Positions 1-7,433 are shown, counted from the first letter of the stretch. The stretch: DNA of 21,256 nt from Solirubrobacteraceae bacterium (GCA_025935735.1 JAICUS010000026.1:1-21256); one strand, 5' to 3'. Numbers and translations: made by a program. Notes: generated by a model from the letters alone, not told the origin.

Positions 1-665
1 CCTGGAACTGCGGCGTCGAGGGCCCGACCGACGACGCGGAGGTGCTGAAGCTCCGCGACCGCCAGCAGCGCAACTTCCTGGCGACCCTGCTCCTGTCGCA
101 GGGCACGCCGATGCTGCTGGGCGGCGACGAGATGGGCCGCACCCAGGGCGGCAACAACAACGCCTGGTGCCAGGACAGCGAGATCTCCTGGTACGACTGG
201 GAGCAGCTGGCGGCCAACGACGACCTGGTCGCCTTCACCCGCAAGCTGATCGCGCTGCGCCGCGCGCACGCCGTCTTCCGCCGGCGGAGCTTCCTGTTCG
301 GGCGCGAGGTCGAGGGCTCCGGGCTGCCCGACGCCGCCTGGTTTCGCTCCGACGGGCAGCGGATGAGCGACGGCGACTGGTCGTCCTCGTCGCCGGTGCT
401 CGGGCTGTTCCTGAACGGCGAGGAGATCCCGTCGCCGGACGTGCGCGGCCGCCAGGTGCTCGACGAGTCGTTCCTGCTGCTGTTCAACGGCCACCACGAG
501 GACTGCACGTTCACGCTGCCCGACGGCGCGTTCGGCGACGCCTGGACGATGGTGCTCGACACCGCCCAGCCCGAGCTCGAGGCGGGCGGCGCGGAGCTGG
601 CGGCGGGGAAGGAGCTCTCGCTGCCCCACCGCTCGCTGGTGCTGTTGCGGCGCGCGCAGGCATGA
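1..665 (+). CDS. glgX: Glycogen debranching enzyme GlgX, C-terminal part (5' end outside window)
   Basis: The reading frame enters from the left edge (first full codon at base 3, giving WNCGVEGPTDD) and ends at TGA 663-665, leaving about 220 residues. The family (GH13, isoamylase/TreX/GlgX type) hydrolyses alpha-1,6 branches of glycogen or limit dextrins in the cytoplasm, giving linear malto-oligosaccharides. Visible family signatures are NWNCGVEG-like residues at the very start, then TPMLLGGDEMGRTQGGNNNA and WCQDSEISWYDW, which belong to the end of the GH13 barrel; the rest is the beta-sandwich domain. The catalytic residues lie upstream of the window. The stop codon overlaps the ATG of treY (ATGA), so the two genes are almost certainly one operon, debranching feeding trehalose synthesis. 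Nothing looks broken. Identification is firm; substrate preference cannot be judged from this part. Confidence 0.95.
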   Translation, partial: WNCGVEGPTDDAEVLKLRDRQQRNFLATLLLSQGTPMLLGGDEMGRTQGGNNNAWCQDSEISWYDWEQLAANDDLVAFTRKLIALRRAHAVFRRRSFLFGREVEGSGLPDAAWFRSDGQRMSDGDWSSSSPVLGLFLNGEEIPSPDVRGRQVLDESFLLLFNGHHEDCTFTLPDGAFGDAWTMVLDTAQPELEAGGAELAAGKELSLPHRSLVLLRRAQA

Positions 666-2650
666 CCGCGCTGCGCGCGACGTACCGGCTGCAGCTCAGC
701 GGCGGCTTCGGGTTCGCCGCCGCGCGCGAGCTCGTGCCCTACCTGCGCGACCTCGGCGTCTCGCATCTCTACCTGCCGCCGTCCTTCCAGGCGCGGGAGG
801 GGTCGATGCACGGCTACGACGTCGTCGACCCCGGCTCGATCTCGCGCGAGCTCGGCGGCGAGGCGGAGTTCCGCGCGCTGGTCCAGGCCGTGCGCGAGGC
901 CGGGATGGGGATCGTGCTCGACATCGTCCCCAATCACATGGCGGTGGACGACGCCAACCGCTACTGGAGCGACCCGGCGCTGCGCGAGAAGTTCTTCGAC
1001 ATCGACCCGGTGACCGGTCGCCACCGGCGCTTCTTCGACGTCGACCACCTGGCCGGCGTGCGCCAGGAGGACCCGGAGGTGTTCGCCGAGACGCACCGGC
1101 TGGCGCTGTCGCTGGTGCGGTCCGGGGACGTCGACGGCCTGCGCATCGACCATCCGGACGGGCTGGCCGACCCGGCGGGCTACCTGGCGCGGCTGCGCTC
1201 CGCGGGCGCCGAGCACGTCTGGGTGGAGAAGATCGTCGACCCCGGCGAGCCGCTGCGCGACTGGCCGGTCGACGGGACGGTGGGCTACGAGTTCCTCAAC
1301 GACGTGGCGGCCCTCTACATCGACCCGGCCGGCGAGGCGCCGCTGACCGACCTGTGGGTCGAGGTGTCGGGCGACGACCGGCGCTTCGCCGACTGGGCGT
1401 TCGAGGCCAAGCTCGAGCAGGCGCGCACGACGTTCCAGCCCGAGGTCGAGCGGCTGCTGCGCGACGCGCCCGAGCGGGTGGCGGGCCTCGAGCGCGCGCT
1501 GGCCTCGCTGCCGGTCTATCGCAGCTACGTCGAGCCGTGGTCGGGTGCCGTGGCGCCGGAGGACCGCGAGGCGGTGGCCGCGGCGGGGCTGCCGTCGTCG
1601 CTGGCGTCCGTGCTGCTGCTGGAGACGCCGGGCTGGGACGCGTTCGTCACCCGCTTCCAGCAGACGACGCCGCCGGTGATGGCCAAGGGCGTGGAGGACA
1701 CGGCGTTCTACCGCTACGCGCGGCTGCTGGCGTTGAACGACGTCGGCGGCGACCCGGGGCGGTTCAGCGTGTCCGTGGCCGACTTCCACGCGGGCAACCT
1801 GGAGCGCGCGCGGCGGTTCCCGCGCAACCTGCTGGTGACGCAGACGCACGACACCAAGCGCTCGGGCGACGTGCGGGCGCGGATCGGCGCGCTGGCGGGC
1901 ATGCCGGAGGCCTTCGCCGCGCACGTGCGCGGCTGGCTGGCGGCCTGCCGCTCGCTCACGTCCGGCGGCGCGCCCGGCCCGGTCGAGCAGCTGTTCATCT
2001 TCCAGACGCTGCTGGGCGTGTGGCCGATCTCCGCGGAGCGCCTGGACGCCTACCTGGAGAAGGCGCTGCGCGAGGCGAAGGTGCACACGTCCTGGGTGTC
2101 GCCCGACGAGGCGCACGAGGCCGCGGTCAAGGGCTTCGCCCGCGCGCTGCTGGGGCACCGCGACTTCCTGCGCACGTTCGAGCCGTTCCAGCGCGAGCTG
2201 GCTCTCGCGGGGGATCGCGCGGCGCTCGGCCAGCTGCTGTTGAAGCTCACCGTGCCGGGGATCCCCGACATCTACCAGGGCGACGAGCTGCTCTGCCTGT
2301 CGCTGGTCGACCCCGACAACCGCCGGCCGGTCGACTGGGAGGCGCGCCGCGCGGCGCTGTCGGACCCGCCGCCGAAGCTGGCGCTGATCCGGTGCGCGCT
2401 GGCGCTGCGCGCCCGGCTCCCGGAGGCGTTCGCGGGGTCATACGAGCCGCTGGACGCCGGGTCGGACGCCTGCGCGTTCGTGCGCGGCGACGCGGTCGTG
2501 GCCTGCGCGTGGCTGCGCGGCGACGGCTCGGACACGGTCGCGCTGCCGGACGGCGAGTGGCGCGAGGCCCTGGATGGGCGCGCGCTGCGCGGCCGCCCGT
2601 CGGTGGCCGAGCTGTGCGGCCCGGACGGGATCGCGCTGCTCAGCCGCTGA
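662..2650 (+). CDS. treY: Malto-oligosyltrehalose synthase TreY
   Basis: GH13 enzyme that converts the reducing-end alpha-1,4 bond of malto-oligosaccharides into an alpha,alpha-1,1 bond, the first step of the TreY-TreZ trehalose route. The 662-residue product starts at the ATG overlapping the glgX stop. Conserved regions in order: the N-terminal ATYRLQL and MHGYDVVDP; DIVPNHMAVD (87-96, region I); GLRIDHPDGL (159-168) with the nucleophile Asp163; VWVEKI with Glu189 as acid/base; TQTHDTKRSGDVRAR further on; and GIPDIYQGDELL plus LVDPDNRRPVDW near the C-terminus. Bacterial TreY is commonly 700-800 residues or more, so this is a compact form; the shortening seems to lie in the central helical part after Glu189. 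treZ is not next to it, since the following gene is convergent and overlaps by 11 bp. Expression is probably driven from the glgX promoter upstream of the window. Confidence 0.95.
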   Translation: MTALRATYRLQLSGGFGFAAARELVPYLRDLGVSHLYLPPSFQAREGSMHGYDVVDPGSISRELGGEAEFRALVQAVREAGMGIVLDIVPNHMAVDDANRYWSDPALREKFFDIDPVTGRHRRFFDVDHLAGVRQEDPEVFAETHRLALSLVRSGDVDGLRIDHPDGLADPAGYLARLRSAGAEHVWVEKIVDPGEPLRDWPVDGTVGYEFLNDVAALYIDPAGEAPLTDLWVEVSGDDRRFADWAFEAKLEQARTTFQPEVERLLRDAPERVAGLERALASLPVYRSYVEPWSGAVAPEDREAVAAAGLPSSLASVLLLETPGWDAFVTRFQQTTPPVMAKGVEDTAFYRYARLLALNDVGGDPGRFSVSVADFHAGNLERARRFPRNLLVTQTHDTKRSGDVRARIGALAGMPEAFAAHVRGWLAACRSLTSGGAPGPVEQLFIFQTLLGVWPISAERLDAYLEKALREAKVHTSWVSPDEAHEAAVKGFARALLGHRDFLRTFEPFQRELALAGDRAALGQLLLKLTVPGIPDIYQGDELLCLSLVDPDNRRPVDWEARRAALSDPPPKLALIRCALALRARLPEAFAGSYEPLDAGSDACAFVRGDAVVACAWLRGDGSDTVALPDGEWREALDGRALRGRPSVAELCGPDGIALLSR

Positions 2651-3734
2651 CGGTGCCGGCGGCGGTGAACGCGCCGCCGCGGATGGCGTAGAGGCCGATG
2701 GTCTTGAGCGTCGTGTCGCCGGCGCGGTCGAAGCCGTAGGTGCCGATGACCCCTGCGCGGTCGCGCACGCCGTGCAGCCAGTCGCGGACCGCCGGCAGCT
2801 TCGCGCCCGCAGCCGCGTAGGCGTCGATGAACAGCCGCATCGCCTCGTAGCCGTAGGCGGCGTAGACGTCGTGATAGGCGGCGATCACCCGCTGCCCGGC
2901 CGCCGGGTAGTCCGCCGGGGCCAGCGTCGGCGCGGTGATCAGCGTCCGGCGGGCCACGCCGCGGGGGATGTGGCGCGCGAACGCCGCGTCCGCGATCCCG
3001 TCCGCGCCGAACAGCTTGGCGTGCGGAAGCGCGCGCCCCACGTCGCGGAACAGCGCGACGGCGCCGTTGGCGGTCACGCCGCCGAACAGCACGCAGTCCA
3101 CGCGCTTGCGGCGCAGCGTGCGGGCGAGCGCGGTGTAATGGGCGCGCCGCGCGACGTGAAGGCGCGCGACCGCTGTGACGCCGCGGGCGGCGGACCCGGC
3201 GATGCCGGCGCCGTAGAGCTCGTGGTCGTCCAGCAGCGCGGCGCGCCGGCAGCCGGCCCGGCGCATCTCGGCCGCTAGCGCCGCGCCTTGCACGTGGTCG
3301 TTGGGCGCCAGCCGGAAGTACGTGTGCCGGGCGGTGGGGTAGTACTTGAACGGCTCGCCGGGCGTCGTGCCGGGGCCGCTGCGGGTCAGCCCGGGCGCCG
3401 TGTTGGTCGGGCTGATCATCGGGATCCCCGCCTCGTTGAGGATCGGCAGCGACACCGCGCTGGCGCCGGAGTTGAACTCGCCGATGTAGCCGATCGCGTT
3501 CTCGTCCCCCGCGGCGCGGCGGGCGTCCTCCGACGCCCGTTCCGGCGTCCAGCCGCGGCGGCCCGCGTCGTTGAGGGTCACCAGCTTGAGTGGGTTGCCG
3601 GCGTCCGCCAGCGCGAGCTGCTCGCCGCGCTGGGTCGCCAGCGCGTCCGCCCGCGCCGGCCCGCGCAGCGGCAGGCTCGAGTAGACCGTCGGCATGGCGA
3701 GCTGCGCGGCGGCGAGCAGGGCGGCGGCGAGCAT
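2640..3734 (-). CDS. ABC-type branched-chain amino acid (LivK-like) substrate-binding protein, orphan
   Basis: 364-residue product of the Peripla_BP_6/LivK class of extracytoplasmic ligand-binding proteins. The N-terminus (MLAAALLAAAQLAM) is a short hydrophobic export signal; no lipobox cysteine is visible, so a free secreted protein is more likely than a lipoprotein. The family signature YIGEFNSGASAVSLPILNEA, followed by GIPMISPTNTAPGLT, lies at about residues 83-116, and the second lobe contains CVLFGGVTANGAVALFRD and LFGADGIADAAFARH. The ATG at 3734 was chosen because it opens the signal peptide and has a TACGGT hexamer 7 nt upstream. The frame stays open well upstream, but without recognisable protein character. 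No permease or ATPase genes are adjacent, so it may act with a distant transporter or as a sensor. The ligand is unknown. Its 3' end overlaps treY by 11 bp in convergent orientation. Confidence 0.85.
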   Translation of the reverse strand: MLAAALLAAAQLAMPTVYSSLPLRGPARADALATQRGEQLALADAGNPLKLVTLNDAGRRGWTPERASEDARRAAGDENAIGYIGEFNSGASAVSLPILNEAGIPMISPTNTAPGLTRSGPGTTPGEPFKYYPTARHTYFRLAPNDHVQGAALAAEMRRAGCRRAALLDDHELYGAGIAGSAARGVTAVARLHVARRAHYTALARTLRRKRVDCVLFGGVTANGAVALFRDVGRALPHAKLFGADGIADAAFARHIPRGVARRTLITAPTLAPADYPAAGQRVIAAYHDVYAAYGYEAMRLFIDAYAAAGAKLPAVRDWLHGVRDRAGVIGTYGFDRAGDTTLKTIGLYAIRGGAFTAAGTVSG

Positions 3735-3741
3735 TCGCGGG

Positions 3742-3747
3742 ACCGTA
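3742..3747 (-). promoter_or_regulatory. -10-like TACGGT of the binding-protein gene
   Basis: TACGGT on the minus strand ends 7 nt before the ATG at 3734. It fits the TAnnnT pattern repeated at most gene starts here and implies a nearly leaderless mRNA. No convincing -35 is seen. Confidence 0.5.
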
Positions 3748-3994
3748 CCGCCTCGACCACCGCCGAACGCGCCGTTCTGATGTGACTTGACGCGCTCACC
3801 GCCGTCCGCCCCCCGGCCGGTCGAGTCGCAGCCGTGCCCGCGCCTTCTCCCGCTCGGCGCAGCAGCACCACGCTGACGACGAGGCGGCGGTCCGTCTCCG
3901 CGGCGGTCCGCCGATCGCGCGCGGTGTCCGGAACCCCGAAATAGAGGCCGATGTCCTGCCGGAACGGCACGTCGCGGCTCTTCCCCCGGTCTCC

Positions 3995-4000
3995 TACAGT
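3995..4000 (+). promoter_or_regulatory. -10-like TACAGT of the 4009 gene
   Basis: TACAGT lies 8 nt before the ATG at 4009, placing the expected transcription start at or within a few bases of the start codon. The gap 3748-3994 between the two divergent genes holds nothing else I can recognise. Confidence 0.55.
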
Positions 4001-4008
4001 GGAACCTG

Positions 4009-4458
4009 ATGGATCGCAGTGCCGCCGAACGCGTCGTCAAGCGCGACCTTGACGAATCCACCGGGCTGGGCGCGCCGATCTCCAGCCGGGCACGGATGGC
4101 GCAGCGCTCGGTCGAGGCGTACCTGAAGGCCGGCGTCCGGCCGCGCTGGATGGAGCGGATCGCCGAGATCGACGAGTCGATCGCCGCCCAGCGCCGGCGC
4201 CTCGCGCGCGCGCACCGGCAGCTGCGCGAGGAGTGCGCCGGGGACGCGGCGCAGTTCGCCGCGCGCTGGCGGGAGTTCGTCGCCCGCTGCCGGTTCGACG
4301 AGCTCAACGAGCTGATCGGTCAGCACAACGAGTGGTACCCGATCGAGCGCGACCTGCCGATGGACCTGCGCACGCGCGACTATGTGCTCGTCGCCGGCCG
4401 CTCCTATCGCCGGGAGCCGCTGAGCGCCGAGTGGGTGCTCGACCAGTTTCCCGCGTAA
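4009..4458 (+). CDS. Conserved-looking hypothetical protein, 149 aa
   Basis: I do not recognise the family. The product is soluble, with no signal peptide or membrane segment. Residues about 45-95 are strongly helical and Arg/Glu-rich (WMERIAEIDESIAAQRRRLA, then RQLREE), and could form an antiparallel coiled-coil hairpin. The C-terminal part is more globular (NELIGQHNEWYPIERDLPMD, then RTRDYVLVAGRSYRREPLSA). Coding is supported by a natural codon-position GC pattern, a -10-like TACAGT 8 nt upstream of the ATG, and tight packing with the next gene: its TAA stop is part of the TAAGCT hexamer that precedes the glycosyltransferase start. Single-domain proteins of this kind are usual in the lineage, but a function cannot be assigned. 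Position beside the GT4 gene may be coincidence because each gene appears to have its own promoter. Confidence 0.75.
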   Translation: MDRSAAERVVKRDLDESTGLGAPISSRARMAQRSVEAYLKAGVRPRWMERIAEIDESIAAQRRRLARAHRQLREECAGDAAQFAARWREFVARCRFDELNELIGQHNEWYPIERDLPMDLRTRDYVLVAGRSYRREPLSAEWVLDQFPA

Positions 4459-4461
4459 GCT
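4456..4461 (+). promoter_or_regulatory. -10-like TAAGCT of the glycosyltransferase gene
   Basis: TAAGCT ends 10 nt before the GTG at 4472; its first three bases are the stop codon of the preceding gene. It supports the GTG start and a very short or absent leader. Confidence 0.5.
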
Positions 4462-4471
4462 CCGCGCCGCC

Positions 4472-5677
4472 GTGCGAATCCTGACCCTGTCGTGGGAGTA
4501 CCCGCCGGTGGTCGAGGGCGGGCTGGCCCGCCACGTCCGCAAGCTCTCCGAGCAGCTCGTGCGCGACGGCCACGAGGTGCACGTGCTCACCCGCGGCGGC
4601 GGCCATCTGGCCGCGGTCGAGGATCGCCACGGCGTCACCGTGCACCGGGTGCGCGAGCCCGAGTTCCCGCGCGACGACCTCGACGCGTTCATCGCCTGGG
4701 TGGAGGGGATGAACCGCGACCTGCTCGCCGCCGGCGCGGAGCTCGGCGGCGGCTTCGACCTCGTGCACTCCCACGACTGGCTGGTGGCCGGCGCGGCCCG
4801 GAGGCTCGCCCGGCGCCGGCGGGTCGCGTGGCTGGTCACGGTCCACGCCACCGAGTACGGTCGCCACCAGGGCTGGGTGGACAAGCACCCGCAGTCGCAC
4901 ATCCACGCCGTGGAGAAGCGGATGGCGCGCGCGGCCGACCGGGTGATCGTGTGCTCGTCCTACATGCGCTCGCAGGTCTGCGACGTGTTCGGGCTCCCGC
5001 GGCGCGGTGTGACCGTCATCCCGAACGGGATCGACCCCTCGGACCTGCAGCCGGTCGCCGACCTGCCGCGGCTGCGGGCCCGCTTCGCCGCGCCCGACGA
5101 GAAGCTCGTCCTGCTCGTCGGCCGGCTGGTGTGGGAGAAGGGGTTCCACCTCGCCCTGGACGCCCTGCCGGGGCTGATCCGGCGGGTCGGGCGGGTGCGG
5201 TTCCTTGTGGCCGGCTCGGGCACGGCGGAGGACGAGCTGCGCGAGCAGGCGCAGCGGCTCGGGCTGATGGAGCACGGCACGTTCGTCGGCTGGACCGGCG
5301 ACGACGTCCTGCACTCGCTCTACCGGATCGCCGACCTGTGCCTGGTGCCCTCGATCTACGAGCCGTTCGGGCTGGTCGCGCTGGAGGCGATGGCCTCCGG
5401 CTGCCCGTGCATCGTCGCCGACACCGGCGGGCTGCGCGAGGTCGTCCCGCGCGGCGGCCGGGTCGGCCTGCGCTTCCGCGCCCGCAGCGTCCGCTCGCTG
5501 GAGCGGATGGCCGAGCAGCTGCTGACCGACGACGAGGAGCGCTCGCGCCTGGTGGCGGAGGCGTCCGAGCACGTGCTGGGGTTCGACTGGGCCGACGTGG
5601 CGCGTCAGACGGCCGGGGTCTACGCGTCGCTGGTCGCCGCCCGGCGCGGGGCCGGCGCGGACGCCACCACGGCATAG
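4472..5677 (+). CDS. GT4-family glycosyltransferase, glycogen-synthase-like
   Basis: 401-residue GT-B fold enzyme starting with GTG (MRILTLSWEYPPVVEGGLAR). The N-terminal domain has the donor-contacting GGL motif (16-18) and HSHDW (99-103). The C-terminal domain has VIPNGID (182-188), GRLVWEKGFHLALDAL (217-232) and SIYEPFGLVALEAMASG with the E297-x7-E305 pair typical of retaining GT4 enzymes. The overall look is closest to prokaryotic glycogen/maltose-1-phosphate synthase relatives found near glucan genes, and glgX/treY lie 2 kb away, so a role in alpha-glucan synthesis is plausible. It is inference only, because GT4 members also glycosylate lipids and small metabolites. No signal peptide or membrane segment is seen, so it is cytoplasmic. 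Its last 58 bp overlap the convergent gene on the other strand. Confidence 0.88.
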   Translation: MRILTLSWEYPPVVEGGLARHVRKLSEQLVRDGHEVHVLTRGGGHLAAVEDRHGVTVHRVREPEFPRDDLDAFIAWVEGMNRDLLAAGAELGGGFDLVHSHDWLVAGAARRLARRRRVAWLVTVHATEYGRHQGWVDKHPQSHIHAVEKRMARAADRVIVCSSYMRSQVCDVFGLPRRGVTVIPNGIDPSDLQPVADLPRLRARFAAPDEKLVLLVGRLVWEKGFHLALDALPGLIRRVGRVRFLVAGSGTAEDELREQAQRLGLMEHGTFVGWTGDDVLHSLYRIADLCLVPSIYEPFGLVALEAMASGCPCIVADTGGLREVVPRGGRVGLRFRARSVRSLERMAEQLLTDDEERSRLVAEASEHVLGFDWADVARQTAGVYASLVAARRGAGADATTA

Positions 5678-6120
5678 GCCGCGACCGCTTCGCCCGCCCT
5701 CACCCGGGCTCCCGGGCCGAGCCACGCGTGCGGTCCCACCACCGCCCCTTCGCCCACGACCACCGGTGTTGCTTGGAGCGGCTGCCGGCGCAGCGGCGTC
5801 TCCACGTCTCCCGTCGCCGGCGCGGCGTCCGCGACGGCCGCCCAGTCGCCGAGCACCGCGCCGTCGCCGAGCTCGACGCCGGCCTGCGCCACGATCGCCG
5901 CTCGTTCTCCCAGCCGGGCGCGCGCGCCCAGCCGGACCACGCCGGCGGACGCCTCGATCCGGCTGTCCGGCCCGAGCGACGCCCCCGGCCCCAGCTCCAC
6001 CCTCGCACCCGGCGCGACCCGCACGCGCGCCCCGCGCGCCACGTGCACCCCGGCGCCGGCGCGCAACCGCCCGCGGGCACGGGCGCGCAGCCAGGCGAGG
6101 CGGAGGGCGTCAGCCACCAT
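5620..6120 (-). CDS. Left-handed beta-helix (hexapeptide-repeat) acyltransferase-like protein
   Basis: 166-residue product dominated by hexapeptide repeats of the LbH fold: alternating short hydrophobic and Gly/Asp turns such as AGAGVHVARGARVRVAPGAR, ARLGERAAIVAQAGVELGDG and VVVGEGAVVGPHAWLGPGAR. This fold is used by acetyltransferases of the maltose/serine type and by gamma-carbonic anhydrases, usually as trimers. A clear catalytic histidine arrangement is not evident, so enzymatic activity is uncertain. The ATG at 6120 has TAAGGT 8 nt upstream. The C-terminus is coded inside the end of the convergent glycosyltransferase gene (58 bp overlap), an unusually long overlap that supports both stops being old. 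A role in modifying a glycan made by its neighbour is possible but unproven. Confidence 0.8.
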   Translation of the reverse strand: MVADALRLAWLRARARGRLRAGAGVHVARGARVRVAPGARVELGPGASLGPDSRIEASAGVVRLGARARLGERAAIVAQAGVELGDGAVLGDWAAVADAAPATGDVETPLRRQPLQATPVVVGEGAVVGPHAWLGPGARVRAGEAVAAYAVVASAPAPRRAATSDA

Positions 6121-6128
6121 CGACGCGC

Positions 6129-6134
6129 ACCTTA
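6129..6134 (-). promoter_or_regulatory. -10-like TAAGGT of the beta-helix gene
   Basis: TAAGGT on the minus strand lies 8 nt before the ATG at 6120. Only 11 bp separate it from the divergent TACTTT of the STAS gene, so the two promoters must overlap and may compete. Confidence 0.55.
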
Positions 6135-6145
6135 GGCGAGGACGC

Positions 6146-6151
6146 TACTTT
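6146..6151 (+). promoter_or_regulatory. -10-like TACTTT of the STAS gene
   Basis: TACTTT lies 10 nt before ATG 6162 but only 1 nt before the in-frame ATG at 6153. If it is the -10, translation must begin at 6162. Confidence 0.5.
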
Positions 6152-6161
6152 GATGGGCGGG

Positions 6162-6488
6162 ATGGCGCCGGCGGGCTTCAGCTCCGCGATGCACCGCGTC
6201 GCGGGTACGACGCGGGTCGAGCTCCACGGCGAGCTCGATTGCGCGAGCGTGCCGCTGCTCGAGGGCAAGCTCGACGGCGTGATCGTCGACGGGGCAGGCC
6301 GCGTCCTGCTCGACCTGCGCGACCTGCAGTTCATGGACGTCACCGCGCTGCGGATGGCCGTCCGGCTCGAGGCGCGCGCGCAGTTGCACGGCGTCGACTT
6401 CGCGCTCGTGCGCGGGCCGCGGCCGGTGCAGCGGGTGTTCGAGATGACCGGGATGGAGCGCTTCGTCCCGGCCGTCGACGCGGCGTAG
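6162..6488 (+). CDS. STAS-domain protein (anti-sigma factor antagonist-like) lacking the phospho-serine
   Basis: 108-residue single STAS domain of the SpoIIAA/RsbV type, whose members bind anti-sigma kinases and are switched by serine phosphorylation. Features are TRVELHGELDCASVPLLEGKL near the N-terminus, then VLLDLRDLQFMDVTALRMAV, and the C-terminal PRPVQRVFEMTGMERFVPAV. The canonical D-S-[ST]-G-L loop reads D-V-T-A-L here (Asp59 to Leu63), so the serine directly after Asp is valine and the glycine is alanine; only the threonine at 61 could still be phosphorylated. It may be a constitutive or differently regulated partner-switch protein. Start 6162 is preferred because a TACTTT hexamer ends 10 nt upstream; ATG 6153, with a weak GAGGA upstream, is the alternative. 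No anti-sigma factor gene is adjacent. Confidence 0.85.
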   Translation: MAPAGFSSAMHRVAGTTRVELHGELDCASVPLLEGKLDGVIVDGAGRVLLDLRDLQFMDVTALRMAVRLEARAQLHGVDFALVRGPRPVQRVFEMTGMERFVPAVDAA

Positions 6489-6509
6489 GCCGCGCCGACG
6501 GCTTGCTGT

Positions 6510-7433
6510 TTACGCCGTGGCGGCGACCGCGCCGGGTGCGGCGGCGCGGGTGACGCGGTCGGGCGCGGGCACCCACAGCGCGTCGTGGCCGAACGCCCGG
6601 CGCTCCGCGCCGCCCTCGCCGACGAACGAGATCAGCGAGTCCTCGGCCGCGCCCAGGTCGGGGAAGCCGTTGTTCGGCGTCATGATCGCCGCCACCTCGG
6701 CGGTCGTCAGCCCGTCGGGGAACTCCGGCAGGATCTCCGCGGCGTCCTCGGCGTGCGTGCGGCGCTCGAGCGTGGGGTCGAGGTTGGCGATCAGCACGTC
6801 GTAGGCCTCGATCGTCTGGAAGCCGCCGGCCTCCAGCATGCGCGGGCCGACGCTGAACTTGACGCTCGGCGCCGTGTAGCGCACGCGGCCGTCGTAGTTG
6901 GCGGTCTTGCCCTGGAACTCGGTCGGGCTTCCGGCGGCGCTGCGGGCCTCGTCGCGGTCGCCCTCGAAGACCTGCTCGACCTCGGCGGTCAGCGACGCGG
7001 CGATGATCGCGTCGGCGTCGATGCCGGGCACCCAGTCGATCGCCTGGCGCAGCTCGTCGGGATCCTCCATGAAGCGGGTCGAGGTGAACTGGGCGAACTG
7101 GAGGGCGCGGAACACGGTCCACTCGCGCTCGGGCGCGTGGAGCCGCGCGGCCACCACGACGCGGCACATCGGCCACGTGCCGTGGATGCGCTCGCGGGGC
7201 GTCGTCGCGAACGGCATGCCGCGCTTGCGGAAGTCGCGGTAGCCGCGGGCCGAGCGGGCGGGGGTGTAGCCGCGGCCCTCATAGACCGAGCCGGACTCGG
7301 TGAGGCCGATCATCACGTGACGCCAGGCGAGCTGGTCGCCGTAGCGCCACTGCAGCGTGGCGAGCGCGGGGGAGGCCGACCAGGCCCATGGGCAGCCGGG
7401 ATCGGAGAAGTGGGTGACATCGACGAGGGGCAT
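6510..7433 (-). CDS. DsbA-fold (thioredoxin-like) family protein with a single active-site cysteine
   Basis: 307-residue protein of the DsbA/FrnE-like thioredoxin superfamily. The N-terminus VDVTHFSDPGCPWAWSASPA carries the active-site position as C14-P-W-A17; the second cysteine of the CPWC motif is missing, so classical disulfide exchange is unlikely. A glutathione/mycothiol-transferase, isomerase or monothiol-type reaction is possible. No signal peptide is present, so it is probably cytoplasmic, unlike true periplasmic DsbA. Later segments such as MIGLTESGSVYEGRGYTP, PMCRVVVAARLHAPEREW and ALQFAQFTSTRFMEDPDELR match the helical insertion and C-terminal half of such proteins. The ATG at 7433 has TAGGCT 9 nt upstream; the first bases of that hexamer are the stop codon of the peroxidase remnant. 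It converges on the STAS gene with 21 bp between the stops. Confidence 0.8.
   Translation of the reverse strand: MPLVDVTHFSDPGCPWAWSASPALATLQWRYGDQLAWRHVMIGLTESGSVYEGRGYTPARSARGYRDFRKRGMPFATTPRERIHGTWPMCRVVVAARLHAPEREWTVFRALQFAQFTSTRFMEDPDELRQAIDWVPGIDADAIIAASLTAEVEQVFEGDRDEARSAAGSPTEFQGKTANYDGRVRYTAPSVKFSVGPRMLEAGGFQTIEAYDVLIANLDPTLERRTHAEDAAEILPEFPDGLTTAEVAAIMTPNNGFPDLGAAEDSLISFVGEGGAERRAFGHDALWVPAPDRVTRAAAPGAVAATA

Noticed and set aside
3735..3970. Possible small minus-strand gene starting at 3970 (MPFRQDIGLYFGVPDTA)
   Set aside because: It runs out of frame into the binding-protein gene, has no Shine-Dalgarno or -10-like element and resembles no family; I treat 3748-3994 as intergenic.
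4304..5725. 473-codon minus-strand frame opposite the glycosyltransferase
   Set aside because: Antisense shadow of a clear GT4 gene; His/Pro/Arg-rich with no family features.
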